64,000 nt of DNA from Talinum fruticosum (taxonomy: Eukaryota > Streptophyta > Magnoliopsida > Caryophyllales > Talinaceae): NCBI GenBank assembly GCA_021018815.1, contig JAITYX010000021.1:3501001-3565000 (forward strand). The letters are read 5' to 3'. Shown here one piece after another: positions 15,063 to 24,101 of the stretch (position 1 is the stretch's first letter; every line of letters starts with the position of its first letter). The translations under genes were made by a program, and so were the position numbers. The notes beneath the pieces are model-generated. The model saw only the letters and a list, made by a program, of their open reading frames with translations, was not told where the DNA came from and made no database searches.

Positions 15063-15600
15063 AGGGCAGCATCCAATAATTAGGTGTATATTTTTTTATA
15101 CACCCGTCAGAATTGCAATTGAATTAAGAATGCTATAATGTGTTCTAGAAACAGGTCTCTGTATTCCATACCTTGTTTCTTATTTTGATATATGGAATTG
15201 TTTAGACTTGGGAGTGATCACTTCTGCTTTAACATAATCAACTTTTACTTTTCTTTTTTATATCCACAAGTACTCAATGCTGGAGGTGGACCATATTTGT
15301 AAATCGACACCTATAAATAAAATGAGATGGGGACTGTTTCTGAAACAGTACGAGATATACCACATTTCTTTACCTACACTTATAAACAGATAAACAGACT
15401 ACATTCCCCACCATGTATCATCTAGAAGTAAAGTGAATGCCAATCAAACGGCCGCTAAATGCAACCAGCATCATCATCATATACTCAAACATAAACATTT
15501 GCACTCTTTTATCTTTATCTTTTTCTTTTTCTTTTTCTTTAATCATTAGACGCAACATTATAAAAAAGGCAGAAATAAGGTTAGATCTTAAAACACAAGA
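15063..15600. other. Upstream region of DUF674 copy B
   Basis: No gene. Contains a pyrimidine-rich stretch (TTTTCT repeats at 15520-15541) before the start codon of copy B. The shared GTTGAAATTCTC upstream segment of copies A, C and D was not found here. Confidence 0.5.
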
Positions 15601-16436
15601 ATGGCTGCAGCTGTAGAGACCAAGAAGATAAGCCTGAAGCTGCAGGTAGACAGCAGGGCCAACATAGTCGTGTTTGCCGAAGCAGAAAAAGACTTTGTGG
15701 ATTTCCTCTGCGACATTTTGTCAATGCCTATTAACACCGTCATCAGAGTGCTCAAAGACAGAGAGAAGGGCATGGCGGGCTCCCTTGTTAACATTTACGA
15801 AAGCATCGACGCTCTCAACGACGATTTTATGCAGCCGAATATGAGCAAAGACTTGGTGCTCAAGCCAAGAACTGCTATGCATGTTCCTTTGTTATCGGTT
15901 TCTGATGCCCCCACCATATTGTACCGCTGCTCTTCTCATCCCAAATATTGGACTAGTTTCCCTGGTGAACTTTGTCCGGATATTCTCTGTCATCGTACAA
16001 TGTCGGGTGATGGGGGTTACAAATATGTTCCGCCAAGGGCTTCAGCAGATCCTGCAACCGGCGGATATGTCAAGGGGCAGGTCAAGTATATGGTGTGGGA
16101 TAATTTGGTGGTCAATCCCCTCACCACGGCTCTCATCAAGACCTTCGTTAAGGATATTGCTTCACTGGAGGAGAAAGATGTCCAAGTTGGTCTTGAGGAG
16201 GTAAGTTAATATCCATTTTATGTTCCTACTATATTTGCATGATTTAATAATACTAATGGAGGGAGTAAGAGTCTTTTTCCTGTTTGGATTTGAGGGGAAA
16301 GAAAGAAGAATACTTACTCACAGTTTAGTGCTATATTTTGGCTTCTTAAAAGGGATTAGCAATGTTGAAAGCCTCCTTAGAGACCCAAGCTGTGCTCACT
16401 GCTGTTTTCCTTGGAAACAACAAGATGAAGTTCTGA
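15601..16436 (+). CDS. DUF674 family protein, copy B (intact)
   Basis: Exon 1 is 15601-16200 (200 codons, donor GAG|GTAAGT) and exon 2 is 16353-16436, giving 227 residues. It starts MAAAVETKKISLKLQVDSRA, has DFVDFLCDILSMPINTVIRV and ends LGNNKMKF. YRCSSH and ELCPDILC sit where copy A has its Cys cluster, so only part of the putative metal site is kept. The intron (152 bp) is closely similar to that of copy D, which indicates recent duplication. Function is unknown. The frame is open and the splice sites are canonical, so it is the best candidate for the active member. Confidence 0.9.
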
Positions 16437-17274
16437 TCAGTGCCTACACCTTTAAAATTGCGCGATTCAAGTGAATATTAGCAGGCATGGTTCAGATTAG
16501 CTTGCGGATGCCCTCACTTTTTAATTTTTGTGGGTGTGTTTCTTTGTTTTTGAATTCGTTGTTATTGCTCACTTCCAAAAGAAATGTTGTTAAGAATGCA
16601 GAAAAATGTTGTTACCTATGCCGCCGCTGCACACACTCTCTTTGTCAATTACCTCACAGCCTTGTTTCTTGTTCCTGGGTATACATATAATAATAATTAA
16701 GACTATGAGTTCATGAATTTCCTTGATCTTTCGTTATAATTTTTTTATGATTATTATTGTGATTTGTGAGTGGTTATACCTTAGAGACGTTGAAGTTGTT
16801 GGAGAGATGAATATTGTTACTTCCTTTATTTCAAAATATATGTCATTTTAATTATTTTTTTATTTTATAATATTTTTTAGTTTATAATTTTAATGATATA
16901 TTAATGACTAATTATCAATTGTATTTTTATTAATTCTTTTTTTATTGATATTTTTCATTTTCAATAAAATCTCAGGACAATTTAGCCTTTTAACACAAAT
17001 TTTGTAATAAATTTTATGTTTTCTTAATACGAAAAATATTTTGAAATGAATGGAGTATTAAAATAAGACTATTGTCTTAAAAAAAAAAAGATAAAGTAAC
17101 AATTAGGATGACTTTACCGAAAATAATAGTCACAAACAAATAAATGTGAATTTTGATATTAAAATAAGAGAAATACAATTAAAATATAAATAATTTTAAA
17201 ACATTATCAAATAATAAGAAAGATATAAATATAATATCGTAAATGAAGATATCAATTAAAAAAACGGAAAACGA
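16437..17274. other. 3' flank of copy B and AT-rich spacer
   Basis: The first 200 bases are 3' UTR-like and shared with copy D. A Stowaway-like MITE occupies 16820-17055. The remainder is AT-rich and unassigned. Confidence 0.6.
16820..17055. mobile_element. Stowaway-like MITE
   Basis: Flanked by TA on both sides (16818-16819 and 17056-17057). The left end CTTCCTTTATTTCAAAATAT is the inverted complement, with mismatches, of the right end (AAATATTTTGAAATG..GGAG). About 236 bp, AT-rich, non-coding. Both features fit Tc1/mariner-type MITEs. Confidence 0.7.
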
Positions 17275-17279
17275 CTCCT

Positions 17280-18125
17280 CACATTACGTGGAAACTATTT
17301 TTAGACACCACATTATTAGCATATTTTTCTTTAACTATTATTGGAATACTTACTATTAAAAATTATTTAAATTCATTAAATTTAATTAAATTGACTAAAT
17401 TGCCCCCTCCCCCACCCTCAATGCATCTCTCTCCTCCTCTGCAAATTCAACCCCTCTTCCTCTCCCTCTCTCTCTCCCTCTCCTGCCCAGAAGAACCGAG
17501 AAAGAAGGTGAAGCAGAAATTTGGATTTTGTCCAATTTTCAAGCCAAATCAGTATTCTCTTTTGCAACCTCTCATTAGACTTTCTCAATTCCTCGACTTC
17601 GGCTTCCAAATCCTCTATTCTTTGCATATCTGACTGAACATCAAAGCCACTAGTGCTACCCTCATGCCCTAGATCTCGCAACCTTACAACTCTTTTAGTA
17701 AGGTCCAAAATATGCTCTTTGCTTAGCTGAGCTTCATGCCTAATTTTCTTCTTTAGCAGCCTGATTTTTTCCTTTGCAGCTTCAAGCTTAGGCACAACCT
17801 TAGAGTAATCAGCAACTTGTGCCTTTAACCTCTCATTATCAGCATGTAAAGACTCGATCTTCATCGAGAAAAGCTTGGCCTCTATGTTGCTGAGCTTCAA
17901 CCTTCTTTCTCGGTTCTTTTGGGCAGGAGAAGAAAAGGGTGAGGGTGAGGGGTTGAATTTGCAGGGGAGGAGAGATGCATTGAGGGTGACTGAATGGGTA
18001 ATTTGGTAAATTTAATAAAATTTAACAAATCTAAATAATTTTTAATAATAAGTGCCCCAATAATAGTTATAGTAAAATATAGATCACTTCCAAAACAATT
18101 CTAATAACATGAGTCACGAAGAGAA
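17280..18125. mobile_element. Long-TIR DNA element (Pack-MULE-like) carrying a gene fragment
   Basis: The left arm (about 17280-17514) and right arm (about 17893-18125) are inverted copies of each other. The inner edges match best: CTGCCCAGAAGAACCGAGAA on the left against TTCTCGGTTCTTTTGGGCAG (written as reverse complement) on the right, then ATGCATCTCTC and GCAAATTCAACCCC. Similarity extends about 230 bp and fades outwards. The 380-bp centre carries a fragment of a CHUP1-like gene. No transposase frame is present. Outer borders and target duplication could not be fixed by eye. Confidence 0.75.
17520..17897 (-). pseudogene. Captured fragment of a CHUP1-like coiled-coil gene
   Basis: The minus strand reads KLSNIEAKLFSMKIESLHAD, then ERLKAQVADYSKVVPKLEAA, KIRLLKKKIRHEAQ and DLEAEVEELRKSNERLQK: a continuous heptad-type coiled coil matching the middle coiled coil of plant CHUP1 (chloroplast positioning) and its paralogues. 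No ATG opens it (the first codon of the open stretch is TTG). After RLQK the expected EN..LA.KL continues only in another frame and meets a TGA, so a base has been lost and the piece is decaying. It lies exactly between the two inverted arms of the transposon. Confidence 0.75.
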
Positions 18126-18439
18126 TAACTAAAAACAGTAAATAGGTCTGCGAGATGGTCCAGCTCTCTGTTTGCCTTGTGGTCAATAATGGTCAATCAT
18201 AATTAAGTTGATAACTAGTGGGTATTTGTGCCGTTGAAATTCTCAAAGTGCTTGGTAACTAATGGGTGGCATAGGGAAACTCAAATCTTTATGATCAACT
18301 CTTCATCTTTCTCATGCATCAAAAACAAAAAACTCTTTATCTTTCTCTCTCTGGATCTGTATATATTTACAGTAGTATATATATAGACCAACCATATGCA
18401 CCATCAAGTACTCAAAAACAAGCTTAGTGTCGAAAAAGC
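18126..18439. promoter_or_regulatory. Upstream region of DUF674 copy C
   Basis: GTTGAAATTCTCAAAGTG at about 18234 and the following 60 bases recur upstream of copy D (about 21948), as does CTGGATCTGTA at 18351 and 22090. A TATA-rich tract (18360-18386) follows. This is duplicated family promoter or leader sequence. Confidence 0.6.
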
Positions 18440-19645
18440 ATCGCTGCAGCTGCAGGGATGAAGAAGATAAATGTGAAGCTTATGGTAGACAAGAAGGCTA
18501 ACAAGGGTGTGTTTGCAGAAGCAGTCAAAAACTTTGTGGATTTCCTCTGCGACGTTTTGTCGACGCCGATGAGTAGCATCGTGAGACTGCTCAAAAACAA
18601 AGACAAAGACAAAGACAAGGGCATGGTGGGATTGGGCAAGCATTGACGCTCTCAGCAATGAATACATGACTCTACCAGCCAAAGACTTCGCGCTGAAGCC
18701 AAGAGGCATTGTTCGTGTTCCTTTGTTGTCTGTATGTGATGCTCCTCCTAAAATAGACTTCTACACCTGCCCTTCTCAGCATAGGTATTTTGCCCTTTCC
18801 CCTAATGTGTTTTGCCCCTCATGTCGTCGTAGAAGAATGGAAACTAGTATTAGTTATGAATATGCTGGATTAATGGCATCAGAATATCTTTCAAGTGGTA
18901 GTCGTAGTATTGGAACTGGATATGTGCATGAGGTGGTGAAGTACATGGTTTTGGATAATTTGGACGTCAAACCATTTAGCATAGCCATCATGAAGTTCCA
19001 TTCTGTTGGACGAGATTCATAAAACGGCCACTTAGGCCTGTTAACTCCCACTTAATCAGACTGCCTCCTTATCGATAAGGAAAGGTTCCTGGATAAGTGG
19101 GATAGCAAATGAAGTTGAGATTGATTCAACTTCTCAACAATAAGGATAGGGGCGGATGCTCCTACTTAATTTGTAATGGAAAACACAGATTGATAAGACG
19201 CGAACACGAGAGAAACGAAAACGCAGCATTAGTTGCTTTTCTCGGATTCTCCCTAGAAATCCTTTACTCTCCCTCACGGTTAGACCTACCATCTTAGGGT
19301 TTTCGGGTTTGACACGTGGTTGTTTCCGGCGACTCTAGTAGCCGCCGGATACTGTTCCGGACGACACTCGGTAGAACCGGACTTCGGAGTACAACCAGAC
19401 TCGGAGGGTTCGTGATTCGGGAATTCACTTATGGGCTATCTAACAGCAATCGATACTTTTGCTTCCGCAACTACTAAGGTTAGTCCTTATTTACATATAT
19501 ACCAACACATTCCAAGGATATTGCTTTTTTGGAAGAGAGAGATGTTAAAGTTGGTTACGATGAAGGATTAGCCATCTTGAAAGCGTCCTTCGAGACCCAA
19601 GATGTGCTGACTGCTGTTTTCCTTGAAAACAAGATGAAGATCTAA
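18440..19645 (+). pseudogene. DUF674 copy C: intronless, frameshifted, LTR-interrupted
   Basis: Four lesions are visible against copies B and D. (1) The ancestral ATG is ATC at 18440-18442; the next ATG in frame is at 18458. (2) About 14 bases are missing near 18628, so the frame runs into TGA at 18644-18646; the downstream frame resumes as KDFALKPRGIVRVPLLSVCD. (3) A 504-bp solo LTR sits at 19004-19507. (4) The intron present in A, B and D is absent: codons GTTGGTTACGATGAA run straight into GGATTAGCC. Without the LTR, one copy of the CATTC duplication restores an open join to the C-terminal ..ENKMKI and TAA at 19643-19645. Not expected to give a functional protein. Confidence 0.85.
19004..19507. 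mobile_element. Solo LTR (504 bp) with 5-bp target duplication
   Basis: Begins TGTTGG and ends CCAACA (TG..CA with 6-bp inverted termini), flanked by CATTC at 18999-19003 and 19508-19512. This is the signature of an LTR retrotransposon reduced to a single LTR by recombination. It disrupts DUF674 copy C. The size and TGTTGG start would suit a Ty1/copia family, but this is not proven. Confidence 0.9.
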
Positions 19646-21214
19646 CCATTCTCTATCGTACCCCTTTTTGACCCCTTTGGTCAGGTGAATGTTGCCGTTA
19701 TGGTTCATGATAGATTAGCTTGCAGATGCTGTTATTTTAGATTTACAGGACGCCTTTTCTTTCCCATATATGCCTACTTATAAAAACAATCCCTGTTCAT
19801 GGTTTCTCCATTAAATTTTCTACTTTTCATGATCGTTTGAGGGTGATGTTATATAATAAAACCTATAGGAGCGAATAAAATTAGTCAAATTTCAAGTTTC
19901 AAACATTTGAACAAAATTAGCCATAAGAAAATTTATACCACCAATACATATTTGTATTCCAATTATGCGTTAGAAGACAGTAACCAAAACAATATCCATT
20001 TCTACTTGAAAAGTCAAAACTTACACATGGATTCCCTTTTCCCTCCAACCTTTCATCAGTCTTTTTGCCGTCCATGTTCATAGATTAGCTTGCAGACCCA
20101 AGCTTGACTGCTGTTTCCCTTGAAAGATGAAGATCTGATCAGTCTCGGTTCTGTTCCTTTTAAATTGCCCGATTCAAGTGAATGTTGGCAGGCATAGTTC
20201 AAACTAGCTTGCGGATCCTGTCAATTTGGGGTTTTATAGGTGTATTTAATGTTTAAATTTGTTGTTGATTATAGGTTGGATACATGTTTACCTTAATTAT
20301 TTGGTATGGTTTGGTCTGAATGAGTTGGTATGGTGCAGTTTTCTTGTACATTTTCATGTCGCAGTTTAAAGTTAGCCTATTACTATCTCATATATATATA
20401 TATATATATATGGGGAGGGTTCATATGGGAACCCCCTAAAAATGAGAACTACCCTTATTATGAGAACTACCCCCTAGGCCTTCTTTTCCTTCTTTCCTTC
20501 AGCACAGCTAGTTTTACGAGCATGTGCTGACTTGGCTTGATCTCTTCCTTTGCTCTCGACCTTCTATGGGCTCCTGCTTTTTCCTTAGCATTTTGAAAGA
20601 GGTATTCTTCATCATAAAAGGCGGGATCACCTCAAAACATAGAAATTCGCACACTTTAATCATAAATGAAGAAAGTAAGCGAAATCAAATAAGAATTTAG
20701 GTGAGAAGGCCTTTAAAGTGTCGAAATTAGCCAATAAGAGAACGTAAAAGAACGTGAAATTCCGGTTTATCAAATCTCCCCAAAACAAACGCAACAATTG
20801 AACATGAGATTGTTCTTGGATTTCGTTTGATGCATATCCGTTCTTCGATTTGTGGTTGAAATTGATGCATTTGGTGTTGTCAAGTGGTTGTTCCGTATCT
20901 TAACTTTCCCTGTTGTGAGAAATTTGACATCGCAGCTACTACTTTATGAGCTGTAATTGTTGATGTAATTGTATTGCCATTAAGTTTATTTGTATGATTG
21001 TATATGAGACAGATCTTGAAACACTAAAGTTATTGTCTTGGACAATACTTTGGCTGGTTTCGGCTTCGTACACGGTCTTTAGTTGCATTGTTATTAAGTT
21101 TTCCTCTGCTTGTGATGTCTGTCTTGTTTGTGTTATCTTAGTGTGACTTGATATGATTGTTGGATTGTGTCAAATTGTGTTTTATTATTGGAATTGAAAC
21201 AATAAGATTTACAT
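19646..21214. other. Spacer with DUF674 3' debris
   Basis: Contains 3' UTR-like sequence of copy C, a further exon 2 relic at 20094-20235, a short (TA)n at 20390-20411, and a GGGAGGGTTCATATGGGAAC word at 20415-20434, possibly a DNA-element terminus. No intact gene. Confidence 0.55.
20072..20235 (+). pseudogene. Exon 2 and 3' UTR relic of a DUF674 gene
   Basis: 20093-20135 (AGACCCAAGC..GACTGCTGTTTCCCTTGAAA..GATGAAGATCTGA) matches exon 2 of the family with deletions, and the following GATTCAAGTGAATGTTGGCA up to GCTTGCGGAT matches the 3' UTR of copies B and D. 20072-20093 repeats UTR sequence of copy C. No exon 1 is nearby. Confidence 0.75.
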
Positions 21215-21286
21215 AGTCCATTAGCTCAACCGGTAGAGCATTTATTTTCGTACACAAAATATGTGGGTTCAAATCTCACATGGGTT
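21215..21286 (+). tRNA. tRNA-like sequence, degenerate (probable pseudo-tRNA)
   Basis: A 7-bp acceptor stem (AGTCCAT with ATGGGTT, two wobbles), D-arm TAGCTCAACCGGTAGAGCA and a T-arm with GTGGGTTCAAATCTCAC are clear. The anticodon arm ATTTT-CGTACAC-AAAAT has G in place of the invariant T33 and extra bases before it. The loop CGTACAC would read UAC (Val) if numbered normally. Most likely a decayed tRNA or a tRNA-derived SINE head, not a working tRNA gene. Confidence 0.5.
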
Positions 21287-22171
21287 AAAAAGAATGAGTC
21301 AAAACCTTACACTAAAGTGTGAAATGCTTTGGGTTGCCTTGTATTAGATCTCAAGACAGGTATAAATTTCACGCCAAGTAATTTGATACAAGTTAGATAT
21401 GCTTAAGTGTAAGCCCAATGCCCAAGAACCAGGCTGTTGTTGTCAATAGAAACCAACAATCTAATTATACACAAAATGCTTCTTGCGAATTGTTTGATTT
21501 GTTGAGTTTTTTCTCGATCACAGCAAGGTTCCATTTAGTGAATTTTGTTTTAGTTTAGTGATGTTGTGAATTTACTAATTTTTTTGATAATATACTAGTT
21601 GCGAAGTAGTTTATATGAAATTTGTGAATTTGGATTGTGTTAAGGGTTAGCCGAATTTGGAATTTGGGTTACCTAAACTCTAAACCAACGTATTTACTAA
21701 AAATCGCCATGTCTGCAACACGAGAATGGCAGCAGCCGCCGGGTAATGAAGACAAGCTTCTTTTTGAAAAACTTCTTTTTGGAGAGGACAAGAAAAACAC
21801 TTCTCGAGTTAAAATTAATTACACCAAAAAGGAAAAGGAAAAGGCAACGATGAACGAAGTAAGGAGAACCCAAATGACATAAAAAGTAAAAAACACAAGA
21901 TTGGTTGTTGATATAACTAAAAAGAGTTCAAGCGATTAATTCTGCTGTTGAAATTCTCAAAGTGCCTGGTAATCTGTTGCAAATGAACCGCGTAGAAATA
22001 AATATAGTAGGGTAGCATTGGGAAACTCTGATCTTGATGATCAACTCCTCTTCTCCTCTCTCTCTCTCTCTTCTGTCTCTCTCGCTCTGTCTGGATCTGT
22101 AAACATAAATAGACCAGACGTATCTCACCATATAAGTAATTACAGTGCTTATTAGTTGATAAAACACAAGA
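21287..22171. other. Upstream region of DUF674 copy D
   Basis: No gene supported up to about 21940. From about 21945 the family upstream segment is recognisable (GTTGAAATTCTCAAAGTG), followed by a (CT)n-rich leader at 22048-22090 and CTGGATCTGTA as upstream of copy C. Confidence 0.55.
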
Positions 22172-23014
22172 ATGGCTGAAGCTGGAGGGACCAAGAAGAT
22201 AAGCCTGAAGCTGCAGGTAGACAGCAGGGCCAACATACTCGTGTTTGCCGAAGCTGACAAAGACTTCGTTGATTTCCTCTGCGACATTTTATCGATGCCT
22301 GTTAATAGCGTCATCGGAGTGCTCAAAGATAAAGAGAAGGGCACGGCGGGCTCCCTTGCTAACGTTTACGAAAGCATTGACGCTCTCGGTAACGATTTTA
22401 TGCAACCGAATATGAGCAAAGACTTAGTGCTCAAGCCAAAAACTGCTGTGCGTGTTCCTTTGTTATCGGTTTCTGACGCCCCGACCAAGCTATACACCTG
22501 CCCTTCTCACAACTATATTGTACTGGTTTCCCTGGTGAACTTTGTCCGGCTCCTGGCTGTCGTTGTACAATGACGAGTGCTTGGAATACCAAATATGTTG
22601 CGCCAAGGGCTTCAGCGGATCCTGCAAGCGGCGGATATGTCAAGGTGCAGATCAAGTCTATGGTGTGGGATAATTTGGTGGTCAAACCCCTCACCACGGT
22701 TCTCATCAAGGCACATGTTAAGGACATTGCTTCATTGGAAGAGAAAGATGTCCAAGTTGGTCTTGATGAGATAAGTAAACATTCATTTTATGTTCCTACT
22801 GTACTTGCATGATTAATAATACTAATGGAGTAAAAAGTCTTTTCCTTTATGTATTTGAGAGGGAAAGAAAGGAGAATACTTACTCACAGTGTGCTGCTAT
22901 ATATTTGTACATATTTTGGCTTCTTAAAAGGGATTAGCCATATTGAAAGCTTCCTTAGAGACCCAAGCTGTGCTCACGTCTGTTTTTCTTGGAAACAAGA
23001 AGATGAAGTTCTGA
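22172..23014 (+). pseudogene. DUF674 copy D: frameshifted, splice donor lost
   Basis: Very similar to copy B (MAEAGGTKKISLKLQVDSRA start; DFVDFLCDILSMPVNSVIGV). One base is missing near 22510-22530 compared with B, so the frame ends in TGA at 22571-22573. In the shifted frame family residues resume (FPGELCPAPGC, YVAPRASADPASGGYVKVQI, DVQVGLDE). The exon 1 donor at 22771 is ATAAGT where copy B has GTAAGT. Exon 2 (22931-23014) is otherwise well kept, ending KMKF. Two independent lesions make it a recent pseudogene, though a truncated 133-residue product is possible. Confidence 0.85.
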
Positions 23015-24101
23015 TCAGTCCCTGTCCTGCACCTTTCAAATTGCGCGATTCACGTGAATGTTGGAGGCCATGGTTCAGATTACTTGCGTAGATGCTCTTA
23101 ATTTTTATATCTATGAGTGTGTTTCTTTGTTTTTAAATTTCTTGTTATTATTTATGCAAGAAAGCAGAATTAGACTATGCATGTACTCTTATGTATCGTC
23201 AAGCTGGCCTTGTACTTTTTATTGAGATAGTTGCCTATTGGAACATTCTTGTAGCCCGCCTTCCTATGTCAATAGTAACCTATTGACAGCAATTAAAAGC
23301 TGAGATTTAATAGAAGAACAGTCTCGAAATGAGCCACAAATTTTTCAATTCTATTACAAGGTGAAGGAACTCCGTTCTGCTTGTGACGCAATTCATTCAT
23401 TACATACTTTCAGGGTATTTGGCACTCCTTGCACCTGGAAAAAAAAAGGTTATAGATGAATACTCAAGCTCAACTTAATAAAAACAAGCCCCGTTATAAC
23501 AGAGAGATTCCTATATGATTGCTCTATTCACAGCACAAAACCTTTGAACAGATTGAAAGGGTTTTAGCTCTTGGTTTGCTTCCAATTCAACACCTCTGCA
23601 CAATATCCATGCACAGTGAAATTTCTTATAAGAAATACAGTTTGGGAATTACGTTTTATTTCTATTGATATTTGAAATATGAAAACTTCAAAATCAGCAA
23701 GTCTCAGTGCGTAGACTAGAGACGATATCCAGTGCACTAGTGGATGATTTTACAAGTACATTTTCTTAGTGCATATATTGGAGACACTCCATTGGCTGAA
23801 ATCAGTGGCTTCTGAATTTACATTCAAATTTCTAGAATAACCTTTCCCAAGTTTGCTACCTCTATCTATCTATCTATCACTATCATCAACATTCAGCAAC
23901 ATCACGGCTTCATTCAGACATGCTTTTTCCTTTTTCCTCCCATTTCTAATTGACTCTGTCCAACACAGCATCAGACCAATCATGGCTTTCAAGAACGATC
24001 TCAACTAGTCCAGCTTTCAATAAATTACACAAAGTAGGCTAAGGAAAAGCGGATTGAGAAACTGTGGAATGAATGTATACACGAACCACTGGTATGCTTC
24101 A
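23015..24101. other. Intergenic between DUF674 cluster and proline transporter
   Basis: 3' flank of copy D then 3' flank of the minus-strand transporter. A short (CTAT)n at 23862-23878 is the only repeat. No coding sequence recognised. Confidence 0.6.

Noticed and set aside
20415..20480. GGGAGGGTTCATATGGGAAC and repeated GAGAACTACCC words after (TA)n
   Set aside because: Looks like the terminus of a DNA element, but no matching second end was found, so not called as a feature.
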